Assembly: GCA_037074765.1 (NCBI GenBank)
Contig: JBAMDO010000041.1
Span: 186,001 to 250,000 of the forward strand
DNA length: 64,000 nucleotides
Reading direction: 5' to 3'
From: Mansonella perstans
Lineage: Eukaryota > Nematoda > Chromadorea > Rhabditida > Onchocercidae
Shown: in pieces, positions 32,574-45,307 of the stretch
Position numbering within the stretch: the first letter of the stretch is position 1
Layout: every line of letters starts with the position of its first letter
Notes under the pieces: generated by a model
What the model was told of the DNA's origin: nothing
Databases searched by the model: none
Seen by the model: the letters and a program-made list of their open reading frames with translations, nothing else
Made by a program: the position numbers and the translations under genes

Positions 32574-33890
32574 GTGCACATTTCTTTTACTAGCTAATAA
32601 ATGTAAGTTTTAATTAGAATTTATTTGTTTTTTTCTGTTAGAGAAAAAAATGAACAATTTTTAATGAGCTAAAATATTGATGAATTTAAAATAATTTGCT
32701 TGATATTTAATTGATGTCATTTCTACTGCATTAAGTCTGTCTTAGGTTATGCTATTTGTATGCTTTTATTGAATTTAATCACGCTGCTGTCCTCGATACA
32801 TTCTTTTTTGTTGCTGTATCATTCTTCGAAATTAGTTTATACACTACGTCATGCAATTTCCGATTATTTCATGGTAAGTCTAAGAGTTTCTGCGTAAGAT
32901 TTTTAATTCTTAAATTTGAAATTGTGTGCCATATGCTAATGATTATTTTCATTTCTCGCATTCATACGAGGTTAATCTGTATCAAAAATTCGTTTTTGTA
33001 AGCAAACCTTTTGTTAGAATTTATAATTTCAGTGTTGTGATCGCTCTGGTTCAACAAAACTAATTCAAGGATAATGGATTACTTCAGAGTGGTTGATCTT
33101 TAATTGAAAATAACAACTTTAATTATCCGTAGCTTTCTTAAATTTCTTAAAAAAATTCTTATTCTTAAATATTGTGTCTTAAGAATAAGGTTTTTAATAA
33201 ACGAAAATTTTGGTTATTTTTTAACCTTCTGAATCTCTCAAATAATATGTTGTGTCTTAGTTCTTTCTTAAAGCTATTACTACTTTAAAAATTCTTTATA
33301 TTCAAGCTTTAAAAATCAATCTCTAATCTGGCATTTAATCTAGGATCTAAATGTTTCGAATAATATTTTCTTTTTCAACATTGATCAAAATAACGATGAG
33401 GCATGAGAAGCATAATTTTCTGGGTCATATGTCTAATAATCTACATAGTGTCTTTGTTTGTTTTTGAACTTCTTGTGATTTTGTATAATTTTGATAAAAC
33501 TGTTAAATAAATTTGCATACCGTATAAAGAGTTGTATTCTTTACATATTTGATTTTGCGAAGCTCCATGCATTATTGAAATGAGGCCTGCAGAAGGGAAT
33601 AACATCCGTCGTTAATTCCGATGTAAATAAATTTTCAACAAGAGATCCGTTGATCGTTGGGTATGATGTTATATTCCGGCTAGCTGAATATTATCATATT
33701 TCCAGCAGCAATTGTTTCCAATGCATGTAGGATAGATATATAGATATAAAATTACTTGAATGATCATAAATCACATATGTGGGTACTGTTTTGTCATATT
33801 CGATATGGATGTGGGTAAATATTGGGCTGCTTATGTGTACAAAATATATTGTAATATGCAGGAGAAGTAATTTTAACATTTGTTAATTAG

Positions 33891-34110
33891 TAGTATCATT
33901 GATTGATTCTGATAACATTATCAGTGTGAGGACATTTTATATTTGATAGTATCATTGATTGATTCTGATAATATTACCAGTGTGAGAACACTTCATATTT
34001 GATATTATCATTGATTCTGATAATATTATCAGTATGAGAACATTTTACATTTGATAGTATCATTGATTGATTCTGATAATATTATCAATATGAGAAGATT
34101 TTATGTTTGA
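33891..34110. repeat. Minisatellite, four copies of a 56-bp unit
   Basis: Four head-to-tail copies, lengths 56, 56, 52 and 56, start TAGTATCATTGATTGATTCT and end ATTTGA. Copy three lacks one internal GATT. The central part in copies three and four is a perfect 12-bp palindrome, GATAATATTATC. Confidence 0.92.
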
Positions 34111-34390
34111 TTGAAATTTTGTTAAAATTTAACTTTTTTGCAGAAATAATTTACAATAATTTGTTACTGATATAATGAGTGAAATTGAGAGTCTCTTTTA
34201 TGTAATTTAAACTTATGCATTAAAATAGGCAACTAATAGCAATTGTAGTGGTAGTAAGTGTATCATCATAAGTGATCAAAGATCGCACATATGTATGGTC
34301 TTATTATGTATCCGTGTGGGTCCTATGTGAATTTAGGCTTTCAGTTCGAATCCATATAGTGTACTACTATAATTTCATTCATTTTTCGGC

Positions 34391-34590
34391 ATATGTATGT
34401 GTGGTGGGCATATGTGTGTGTGTGTGTGCGTGTATGTGTGCGTGTATGCGTGTATGTGTACGTGTACGTGTGTGTGTGTATGTGTGTGTGTGCGTGTATG
34501 TGTATGTGTGTGTGTGTATATGTGACATATATGTCTGTCTGCACATGCATATAATGTATATGTATATAGTATATGTGTGTGTATGTTACG
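34391..34590. repeat. TG/ATG/CG-type microsatellite
   Basis: About 200 bp dominated by TGTG with interspersed ATG, GCG and ACG (for example TATGTGTGTGTGTGTG). It is low-complexity purine-pyrimidine alternation that could adopt Z-DNA. Long open frames on both strands here are artefacts of the repeat. Confidence 0.93.
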
Positions 34591-34926
34591 TAGGGGCATA
34601 AATCATATGTTTGGGTTATATTTCCACTATTCCTTTCTACATTTGTCATTTACATAGTAATAGTAAGATATTAACAACACAAAATGATTGTAATAAGCAT
34701 GAAGTAAAGTTATGAGCATTCATCAGAATGTATGACCTGTAATTGAATTTTTTAAGTTCCCTTTTAGAATATGTGATGGTGACATTTTGATAGCTCTTAT
34801 GATAAGCTACGATAAGTATTTGATGATACTTTGAACTTCAAAGATAGCCCAATGATGATGATGATGATGATGGCTAAGATATTGCAGTTGACTTAATAGA
34901 GGTGATTGAATTTTTTTAATGGTCAA

Positions 34927-35119
34927 TTGGAGAGTTCTCAGATACTATTACTGTTACTATATGATCAGATGGAGAGCTCTCGGGTATTATTACTCTTACT
35001 ATATGATCAGATAGAGAGCTCTCGGATATTACTGTTACTATATGATCAGATGGAGAGCTCTCAGATACTATTATGATCAGATTGAGAGCTCTTAGATATT
35101 ATTACTGCTACTATATGAT
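34927..35119. repeat. Degenerate minisatellite, about five copies of 31-43 bp
   Basis: Five copies start TGGAGAGCTCTCRGATA and end CTATATGATCAGA, with internal deletions in copies three and four. Each of the middle copies contains the palindrome GAGAGCTCTC and a TGATCA, so single strands could form hairpins. Confidence 0.88.
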
Positions 35120-35871
35120 AATGATGCATAATCCATTTCTCTTTACATTTGCAATCGTTTAAATTTCTCTAATTGAAAATCATTTTTTCCTAATCACGTG
35201 ATAACTTCAATTTTACTTCCATCTAATCAATAATGCTATTTAACAAAAGAATTTTTTATAAAATTTTTCTTTTTTATTTTTAAAAGAGAAGAAATATAAA
35301 ATGAAATATTACTTAGTTTACCTGCTAGACAAATCAATTTTTATCAGAGCAATAAATAGAATGAATTGATCTTTAGAGTTATAAATCATTTAGCAAAGAA
35401 TGATAAATGAGTGCAATGATTTGTGTCCTTACTGCAGTAACAGCAACATATAGGTAGCATATCTCTATAGAAGATACAGTGAGTTGTTGTTTATTTCTTG
35501 ACTGAATGTAGTTATCGATTTTTCTTTCAGTCACAATTCTTTGTGGATAAATCATCTGCTATCTATCTCTGATTATCATTAATTTCAATGGGATGAGAAC
35601 TGATAAAGTGTAGAACGTAGGACAAAATCGACTCAAGTTCTTCTTTTTCTTCTTTTTTCAAACACATCACGAATATAAAACTCAGTCATCGAAACCAATA
35701 ACCACATGTTCTGCTTGGGTAATTTTGTTTGTTTTGCTTCAATATAATTGCCAATTCGTGAACTATATTACCTGAAATATCATCCTGAAATACAATCCAT
35801 TACGATATTTAGAAAAAGAATTTAATAATTCAATATGATTTTTAATCTAAAAAACTTTTGCAGATTTAACA

Positions 35872-38800
35872 ATGACCTATACAGAAGCGGATATTCCACT
35901 ACGAGCTCCACGATTATTGCAACTTTCCGCTAATGTTGTTGCCTCACATTCCAGTACGCTATTGGCACATGCAAAATCTAGTACAAGTGATGAACATAGC
36001 GGCCAATATCAGTCACAAAGCCAACAGGTGCAGCGTAGTAATGTTGGAAATGATACAGCTGCTGCATTTCAACTTCCTTTGCCAGCAAGTTGTGCTGTTT
36101 TTGGTTCTTTACGGGAACAGTGGATTAAAACGGTCTTTTTTTTTTATGTCATTCTTGCTAAAAGATTTTTTTTCACAATATTTAGTCAGATGAACTAATT
36201 TTCGAAACCAATTCTTAAATTTAGTTTAATGTCATTTTATTAAATTCTATTAGAATCATAATCGCAAAACAAAAAACTTTTTATAATAGTCTGCCTTTTA
36301 GATGTAACTCTTTTTGTTCTTTGTAAAAATCCTCATTATCTCACCTTTTTTTTTAAGGGTGTAACACCAACTGCTGCCTTAGAACAATTTACGGAAGCAG
36401 CATTTTTGCCCTTGGATAGTTTACCATTATCACGTGCTCATTTGACCGATCGTTTGTTGGCCAATTTAGTAGCAGCACATCATAAACGTTTGACGTCCCT
36501 CGATATATCTGATACTCAGGTTGGATATTATTGATTTGTTAAATATTTTGTTAAATCGCAGCGAAAGAAATATACTTGACAAAGTGATGACTTTAAGATA
36601 AAATATATACTATCTTAGGATCAAAGAAACTAATTACTGAGGCCAACAGTTCAAAATTACGCTGTGTGATATTTCTGTGAAGATCTCATTTGTTTGTTAG
36701 TTAATCTTTCATTTACTTATTAGTAACTAAAATGAACTTGATGTTTCAGGGAATTATTGGTCATGAATTTAATAGGGTATTAGAAGAGAAGTCAGTGCAC
36801 TTAGATCAACTTACATCGCTGTCGATGACTTCATTTGAAATCCTTCGCATACCGATGATTATTGTTCCTCCTCATAAAACTGGTGTTAATTATTCAACAA
36901 ATGGCTCGTGTGGCACGTTACCAATACTTTCAGAGGAAGATCTCGTCGGTTCTAGCATTGATATAAATATCGATCATTACATGGATACCTCGGATAGTGG
37001 TTCAACATCCACTTCAAAGTAGATTGTATTTGAATTTTTTTTTTGCAATTATTTCGTTTCATCTTTGGACATATTTGTGTATCCGTTTTATTTTAAAATC
37101 ACTGAATTAAATAATACTCTTCCGCATGGAGGAACAGAGAAATTAATAAAAATTCTTCCGAATGGTTTTTCTTAAAATAATGCGTGTATTACAATTGAAA
37201 GTTGGGTCTTTAATTTCCTTTGTTAACTATCCAGAAAACTTTTTCAGTTGTCGATCTACTTCCGAAAATAGCGGGATGACGGAGGTACCTACATCTAGTC
37301 CTACTATGGAAATACCGACGTTTACATCACGCTGTCCAAATATTCGTTCACTGACTCTTCATCGGGTTTGTATTTGCACGTATCTATTCCAATTTTTTCT
37401 TATCTGAAAAATATATGATCTTTGATTTCCTAAATTTTGAAAAGATTTGTGTTACTGAAAATTTACCCCAATTTTTTTTTTCGCTAGTGGGGAAAAGAGA
37501 AAGGGAAGGATTTATTTGCTGCAGCTATTAGCAGAGGTATCTGGTCGTTATCTAATATATTCGTAATAAACATCTCTCTTCTACTCTAAATAAACAATTT
37601 GGCTTTCCGAGTTTCTAGGTAATTTTATGATGAGAAGATCTAATACAATATGTTCTATTTAATCAAAATCTTCAGAAACGCAGTCACTTTGAAAATGATG
37701 AATCAGTAAATGAATTTTTGAGTCGTATTCTATCACCGCTAAAAAAGTTGGAGCGTTTGGATCTTTCCCATTGGCAACGAGTTGATGATTTACACTGCTT
37801 ACATTCTCATTCGCTTTCAACACTTATTCTTTACGATGTACCGGATCTTTATCGTGCCATGGACACCATTGTACAAATTACTACTCTTAAGTAAGTATGC
37901 ATACGTCTTTGCTCTGTACGTACATTTCAGATCTGTTCTTATTTTCAAATTGTATTCTCGGTAGTGTCGTTAGTTACTACAGGTTTTTTTTCTCAGTGAA
38001 GTTTGCAGCTAATAGATACGATTATTATATGCTTAAATTGTACATATGTTGGATCTGGTTCTTGAAAACCTTCAGTGATTGTTCGCCATCTTCTAGGAAG
38101 GACTAGTTTTCCTCAGTTCAATAAAGTTACCATTGAGTTTTATGGATATTCTGTGCACAGCCACAGCAAGCTTACAAATCCTATTATTCTGCAAAATATA
38201 TTATTGCAATAACCAATGTATCATTCAATGGATTTTTTCTTTCAGATTTTTAGATTTATCGCAAAGTACGAAAGAAACAGGTACATATCCACGCCCAGTT
38301 ACAGCCCTTCATAGAATTGTTACATGTTTGAGGTCACTCACCCACTTGGATATTTCATCAACCAATCTTGCTTCGCAGCCGTCTACTTACGATCGACCAG
38401 TGAAAGGGTAAAAGATGGCTAAAAATACGAAGCAAAAGTTTCTATAAAACATACTGTTGTTTTCTGCAATCTACAATTTGAAGATTCCAAGAATAATTGA
38501 AGTTTATTTGCAGAGCAACGTCTGTAAGATCGGATATTTATGGTCTTCGTTGCTTGGAAGTACCTCTGGAATATTTGGGTTTGTTTAACTGCGACAGTGC
38601 TTCTCATTTTGCTGAAATACCTGCAAAGAACGTGAGCTTGATTTTTTAAGAATGCTATTTTCAAAACATATAGATGTTTGTCATTGATTGCATTTTGATG
38701 CAGTTTGTTCTTTGTTTTACTTAGCATGGCTTATTGCAGATTAGCCGTAATTACTAAATTTGATCAATTGGCTATAATTATTAAGTTGATAATCTGCAAA

Positions 38801-39977
38801 GTAATTCTTTATAAAAAATTATATTAAAACTACAATTGTGATTTAGATTGCTGGTGACAAAGATGAGAAACAAATTTTACTTGCTCTTCGAATGTATAGT
38901 CAACGAGCTGGTTTACTGCAAGCGGTTCTAAATGAAAGTTATCAACTTTATAGATTTGGACATAATTTAGTAAGTGTATATTACTTGACATTTCTGTTGA
39001 GTGAGATTTAGGAAGAAAAAGATGTATCTGAGATATTGTTTTTCCTTTCCAGAAGAATCTAGTTATAAGAGGATGTTAAAGGGAAAAAAGGATTGTTATG
39101 AAATGTGAAAAACTTATATATCATTTTTATATTTTTGTTAGAATCGCCACACCGAAGCCCTACATCTTGTTTTGGGTGCGATGCAACGCCATCTAGAGGA
39201 CAGTACCCTACAGATTGCCGGGTCAGCATCATTATTTTACATAATTCGCAAAGTGAATATGAATCGTGATACAAAACGAATGGTTGTCACTGCGCTGCTG
39301 GATGGAATGGATGCACATATGGAAGAACAGGTAATTTGAAGGGCATTTTTTTAAATTATAATTTTAGCGGACAGTTCATTAGTGTTCTGTGATATTTGTA
39401 AATCTTAAATGGTTAATTTGATTAATTTATCATTTTAGAATGATATTTCTTTCAGGTAATGGTTCGGAATTGTTGTCTATCACTTTGCCAGTTCGAAATA
39501 CCCTTGGAAATCCTTTTCGATTATGGTCGTGTAGCTCGTTTGCTTGTTGCTGTATTGCAGCATCATAATAGTGATCACCTAACTCAGCGTATCGTAGTTT
39601 TCCTTTTAAATTCAATGGCATGCCATGTGGAAGGTGAGCAGAAAGTTCAGGTCGGCAACATTGGTGCTATTGAAGTAAGTATTTCTGGAACTTTACTTTT
39701 GCGTGAAGCCATTTTTTTTTTTAAATTACTTTGAATTTCGGCAATTGTAACTCTCAGCTTTGTTTTCGTTCTTTTTTTTGTTAGCTGCCGAACAAAGCTT
39801 GTAAATCTGCTCTTTGAAATATTTAGATTATTCTGGAACAAATCCGTAGAAAACACGCAGCCAGCATTTGCGATGATGTCATGGAAGTAGGATGGAGTTT
39901 TCTATGGAATATCACTGGTCATTTTTTATTTCCATTTAATATTAAACAAACTTAAAATATATATATATATATAAAAA

Positions 39978-40009
<32 letters not shown>

Positions 40010-41357
40010 GATATTAATAATTTCACGGCTCCGCGGTTTGTTTGATAAAAGTGTAACTATTCCAATCAGCGAACTGTAATTGTTAATTAGATTATTTTAC
40101 AGATGAAACACCAGTCAACTGCGAACGTTTCCTCAATGCTAATGGTCTGCGTTTATTTCACCAGTGTTATCAACAATTTCAAAATGAGACAGAACTTGTT
40201 CGTAATATGATGGGTTTAATCGGAAATATTGCTGAAGTGGAACAACTTCGTGCACAGCTCATGCTTGATGATTATATTAATATTTTCTGGTAAGAGTAAA
40301 AGTATTAACTGTGTTAATCGTAGGTTATTTGATAGGTTCGTATTATATTAATATTCCCTATCCATTTATCTTGACTGAAAGATATTTAGTAGTAACGTAA
40401 ATTATCAGATTAATGCAATTCTACAATTCTGTTATTAAATATTTCTCAGATTCATTCTTTTTAGTGCTCTATTGACAATGTTAGTTGATGGCATTGAGAT
40501 TAGTTACAACAGTGCCGGAGTACTTGCACATATGGTTAGTGATGGGGAAGCGGCATGGTCAAAAGTGAGTGTATCGCGTGCATTTGTTATGGATAAAATT
40601 ATCAAGGTATATTTATTCATTTTGTTTTCATAAAAATTGAGGTAAATAAATCATTGCTGACGATCATCAGTTTAAATGAGTTTCTGTCCTGAAATTAATT
40701 AGATGATATTTTTATGTCATGTATAGAACATCTGCCGTATCCAATATGATTGTTAATATTATGATGATTCTTAAAGTAATTCAAATGATAGAAAGTTCTG
40801 GTTAATGATTTCCTTTTAGGCTACCAGCACTTGGGATTTGGAAGCGAAGCGATTCATAAATTATCGGTCATTCAAACCGATTTTGAGGCTCATACTGATG
40901 TTCGATGCGCCGGCAAGTCAACATTGGGCAATCTGGGCACTTGCTAATCTAACATCTACCGATAGTAAGTTTTGCTTTGCGATCTTCTACCTTAATTTTT
41001 GTAATTAAGATTTCACGTGACCAAGACATGCTGAAGGAAAGGTTCAGATTTCGTCTAGAGGTCTGTAATTATTGTCGTCATTCTGCTCTTAAATGTGATT
41101 GAGTGATTTCTTGGTTCCATATTTTTTTTTTTTTTTTTTTTGATTTCTTCTCTTGGGTTATCTTCAAGTTCTCCTGTTAAATCAGTTTTGAAAAACCTGA
41201 GGTTTTCGCAGGAGATAAATATTGCGCCTATGTTCTTCACGAAGGTGGCATACCTTTGCTACAGCAAGTCGCCAGTGACGAACGATCCTCGCATAAAATG
41301 CGCAGTTTGGCCAATATTGTCCTGAATAATATCGCCGAATGGTTAGTTCAGATTTAA
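35872..41357 (+). CDS. zer-1: ZER-1/ZYG11-family substrate receptor of CUL2 ubiquitin ligase
   Basis: Fifteen exons: 35872-36132, 36358-36519, 36750-37018, 37248-37365, 37676-37890, 38246-38407, 38514-38631, 38847-38969, 39142-39330, 39456-39674, 39827-39917, 40103-40289, 40465-40606, 40820-40964, 41212-41357; 848 residues (human ZER1 766). The N-terminal half has leucine-rich repeats (KKLERLDLSHWQRVDDLHCL; LRSLTHLDISSTNL). The C-terminal half is an armadillo-like array close to ZER1: VRNCCLSLCQFEIP, FLWNITDETPVNCERFLNAN, RNMMGLIGNIAEVEQLR, DGIEISYNSAGVLAHM, and DKYCAYVLHEGGIPLL. ZER1/ZYG11 proteins are CUL2 adaptors that recognise N-terminal glycine degrons. ZER1 rather than ZYG11 is chosen because the ITDETP and NYRSFKPILRL segments match it better. 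An extra low-complexity stretch around TSTSKNCRSTS interrupts the repeats. The stop lies where the last exon reads through a possible GTTAGT donor. Confidence 0.92.
39957..40007. repeat. (AT)n-(A)n-(TA)n low-complexity tract in a zer-1 intron
   Basis: An AT dinucleotide run, about 25 A residues, then a TA run. It lies in the intron between the exons ending 39917 and starting 40103 and is prone to length change and assembly error. Confidence 0.95.
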
Positions 41358-43652
41358 AAGTTCTAGTTATATCATTTTCCTTTATTTCACTGTTATAGTT
41401 TATTAATGCTTACTACATTTCAAAAAGTATAGGGGAAAATTATTATCATTTCCATTATTCATAACATAGATCTTTATATTTACAATCGTTTTTGCTTTTA
41501 TTTAGTCGTAATTCTATAAATTGACTGTAGTTAATTGTAGGCATAAGATCTATGTTAATTAGTAAGAAAGTTTAAAATGCGCAAATTTTTATGGCATGGT
41601 AAGACGTTGATGAGATGGCGAGAAATGTTTAGTATCCTTTTTTAAGTTTTGCTCATTTCAAACTGTTAATATTTTCTTAAATTTGATGATTAAAAATCAT
41701 AAAAGAGGTAAAACGGATTGGGAATGATAGATATCTGTTCTAGGGAACGCTCAAAGTAGAACGTCACCGAGCATGTTGCTGTCATAATTTGCGTTTACAT
41801 TTGGAAGCGTCCAATTTAAAGCACAGGACTGTATCAATATAATAGTAGCTGTGATGTATTTGCAGTACAAAAAATCTATCAGTGCTTAGATTTTGCGGTT
41901 ATTTGTATATGTATTTATAGATCATTATTTGTCTTGTTTAACTGAAACTCAATTTGTTTTTTAATTAACATACTGTATTTTTGTAAATGTCCAAATTTCT
42001 GAAATACGGGATTCATTAGTAGACACTGTCCAATCCTCTGTGTAATTTTTATGCTTTGATTGTTGCGCAAAGCATTGTCACCCACGACTGTTAATTTTTC
42101 CACTTTTAAGATTTTAGAGTGGTGAAGAAAGATAGAATTGGAGTTTCGAGCATTTTTATTATGATTTTGTGGATCTTATGAGATCATCTTTCCACAGAAT
42201 TTTACAAACACAAGACGAGGAATAACGCTGAAATAGAAGCAAAGAAGATAGCGTTGAATAATCCAATAGCTTCCCTATACTTTATCTAATTTATGTATAA
42301 CTTCAGAAAACGGATATTGAAGGAAAAGCGTTTTCTTTTTTCTAGATTTGATGATACACTTGCCAACATTCTAATTTGAAAATAGATTTTAAAAAACCTG
42401 TTTGAGATGTAGATTCTAGTGTGCTTTCAACATATTTCAAATATGCGTGTGGATGCAAGAAATTTTCTAACTTCTGTTTTTTTGTATTTTTTCAGATTTT
42501 TTAATGCGCTTTTGAAGATTTAGCAAAATTAGTTCTCATTTGTCTTATTTTTTTTTATATTAATCTGAAATCATCCCTCGAGAATGGAATGATGCTTAAT
42601 AAATATAATCAGTGGAACATTAAAATTTTGTTGAAGCGATGATTAATAAATGGTTAAAGAGGAGTGGAAAAAGCTGAAAATTGTTCAGTTCTTTCTTGAT
42701 TCGGATTTCATCAATGAAAGATGATAAATGCTGACTTTTCCATATTGGCAGGTATTATTGTTCATTTTGAGTATTTTATTTGATCACTGTGATTCTTGCA
42801 GAACTATATGTTCAAAATTTGAATGAAAGAAGTAAATGACGCTATTGTTCATTTGTGTATATTTATTTAATTGTGTCGAAATTCTTGAAACTTTTTAATT
42901 GCTTCTGTCTTATTAAAAAATAATTGGTATGTAAGTAACTGTACTTGTTTCAATGTCAAATAAAATATTACTAACAGACTAAGATGATTGAAAATTTTCG
43001 ATTTTACGTCAAAAATATTTCCCTCAAATAATGAATATTCTGTCTATTAGGGATATTAGCATTTTCGATTTAATTTTTTTTATCAATTAAGGGACGACAT
43101 GGAAAGTTTAGCTTAGTTAAAATTATATTACGCTGTCTGGAATAATTTAAATCAAGGGGTTACAGAAACAATCATGGTCGTATCATAGTTTCACAAGTTG
43201 TTTTTTTTGACGTTTCGCATTTCACTAAACATTTTGCAATGGAGAAAAAGGAACGTAGTGATGAACTTCCTGAGAAATACGAAATTTAGTTGCCAATTTA
43301 GTTACAATGAAATAAGTGAATTAGTATTACTCTCAGTACTTATAATAATTTCACTTTGATATCAGACCTGTTTATTATAGCTTTTTGGAAGGATATATTG
43401 CGAACTCGGTGAAGATTTGCAATTTTTCATTGCTGAAGTTTAGCACAGGTAGGATTCAAATTTTAAATTTCTTTTAGATTTATAAAATTAGATTAATAAT
43501 CAGTAGGATCATAGAAAACAAAGTTAAAATAGTTTATTTGGGTTGTATTCTGCACTGTTAAAATATATGATATTCTGGCAGTGCGCACTATGTTGAAAAG
43601 ATTTAAAGCTGAAAATATCTTTATCTTCACTAAGTTTTATCATATTTAAGCG
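41358..43652. other. Spacer between zer-1 and dpm-3
   Basis: AT-rich, about 2.3 kb. A minus-strand open stretch at 41915-42103 has an unusually protein-like composition but no recognised family and no supported partner exons. Otherwise I see nothing. A TTTAAG acceptor lies two bases before the dpm-3 ATG. Confidence 0.45.
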
Positions 43653-43940
43653 ATGGCGTCGCAACTTGTTAACTACTTCTTCCATTTCACTCCGCTGGTT
43701 GCCATTTGGATTGCTCTACTGTACGATTGGTTACCGTACACGCATGATTTTACGAGGAAATATTACGAATCTATTCTTTATCTTCCTATTTACGCCATTT
43801 TTTTACTTGGAATTTATGCTGCGTGTAACGTGATATATGGTGTTATCACATTCAACGATTGTCTTGAAGCCCGAGAGGAGCTAAAAAAGGAAATCGAAGA
43901 TGCAAAAATGGATCTGAGGAAGAAGAAGGTGATTCCATAA
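43653..43940 (+). CDS. dpm-3: Dolichol-phosphate mannose synthase subunit 3
   Basis: Single-exon frame of 95 residues, the normal size of DPM3 (human 92). Two hydrophobic helices (about residues 12-24 and 42-64) are followed by the conserved soluble end VITFNDCLEAREELKKEIED, matching human [20 protein letters not shown]. DPM3 is a small ER membrane protein; its C-terminal coiled coil tethers and stabilises the catalytic subunit DPM1, which makes dolichol-phosphate mannose for N-glycans, GPI anchors and O-mannosylation. The ATG at 43653 follows a TATTTAAG acceptor by two bases, which fits trans-splicing. GAAATAAAATAA near 43998-44009 is a plausible poly(A) signal. No intron. Confidence 0.93.
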   Translation: MASQLVNYFFHFTPLVAIWIALLYDWLPYTHDFTRKYYESILYLPIYAIFLLGIYAACNVIYGVITFNDCLEAREELKKEIEDAKMDLRKKKVIP

Positions 43941-45307
43941 AAGAGCTTGGTCCGTTTTATTACTGATACAAATAAGCTGATGAAGTTGCTTGCATTAGAA
44001 ATAAAATAATTGTAAATTATATCAGGCCATGCAATCTCGTAGCCAAGTTTTCTTTGAATTTGGCTTGAAATTTCACTCGTGTTCATTGAGGATTATTTAT
44101 ATTATAACATTTTAATATTCGCTTCCTCCAGGATTCGTTCCTACTTTATCTTTTTTGCTGAATACGCTTTAAAATTAATGTTATCTTTTTGTGATATTAA
44201 ATTGTATTGAGCATTTGGTGCCATTAATGTCTGATAAGAAAATTGGCCCGCATGTTTGTTTTTTGCCGAGCAAAGTTATGATATGAGACACTTAGCATGT
44301 GGTAATTTAAATTTAAACTTTTCTCTACATCATATGTGGGAGTCAGAGGGTAGGGATGTCCGACAGATGTCTTTATTAATAATCATATATCTTGTTGTAT
44401 TCAATATTGTTTAATTTTTGCGACTTCTCTCTTTTGCTTTAAACTTCATCCTTTTTTTTTCTTTTAAATAACTTGTTAAAGAAACTTCCATTTATAAAAA
44501 CAGCAATAGCTTTTTGTACATCCGTTACAGGTATCGAATAAGTGCTTGTTATTAACATTATTTTCAAAATTTTGGATTATAAATAAATTTATGAACTCAA
44601 ACAGCACATTTTCATGCATTTCAAGTAAGCTCGAGCTACTGAAATTCTAAACAAATCTAATAAAATTTATCGGTTCAAATGTTTTGTAGTGAAAGTTACT
44701 TGAGAATTAGGAGAATTACATATCAATGAAAAACAAATTCTTATTGTGAAAAAACTGATTACTGGTAAAGGAGAAAAGATAGCACAACATAACGGCATAT
44801 ATTGACTTTCCCAAGTTCGACTATTAGCTTGTTTTTTTTTTTTGCCACTTGAAAGATAATATCATTTTATCACAGCATACACATTTGTAGAACAGAAACA
44901 CAGACATAATATATAATAAGTAAAGATATCATTTTATCATAGTATACACATTTATAGGGCAGAAATAGACATACACATAATAAGTAAAGATACAATGAAC
45001 ACCCGTTTCTCTTTTGCAAATACCACCAGTGATGAAAATAATTGACCGAATTGTTGAGGCTTGTAATTGGTCGATTAAGGGAAAAAGAAAAAAATATTTA
45101 ATCGTTGGGTGGATGTCTTATTCTAAGGATTTAACTTTTAAAGGTTTTTTGTGAATGAATTGGAAATCTCTACGAAGTATAGGTATGACCATAGATATGA
45201 TTAGATTCACTCTAATTCATTTTACTCGTTTTCATCAATCAATTTTTTTTCCTGTTTTCCATTCCTATATTTCTCTAACTTTTACGGTGAAAATTTCATC
45301 TTTCCTA
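43941..45307. other. Spacer between convergent dpm-3 and cut-6-like genes
   Basis: Holds both 3' ends. A diverged direct repeat of about 60 bp lies at about 44855-44993 (shared core ATCATTTTATCA then TACACATTT and ATAATAAGTAAAGAT). No gene is seen. Confidence 0.5.

Larger units (their letters stand above)
32574..35871. other. Repeat-rich spacer upstream of zer-1
   Basis: About 3.3 kb without a supported gene. It holds the TMEM245 3' end (AATAAA at about 32595), a 56-bp minisatellite (33891-34110), a long TG-rich microsatellite (34391-34590), a short ATG-trinucleotide run (about 34854-34873) and a second minisatellite (34927-35119). Open frames in the TG tract are by-products of the repeat. 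The zer-1 promoter should lie near the right end. Confidence 0.6.

Noticed and set aside
34272..34649. Long open frames on both strands (about 74-109 codons)
   Set aside because: They are translations of the TG microsatellite (runs of VCV, HTHTHT) with no independent coding signal.
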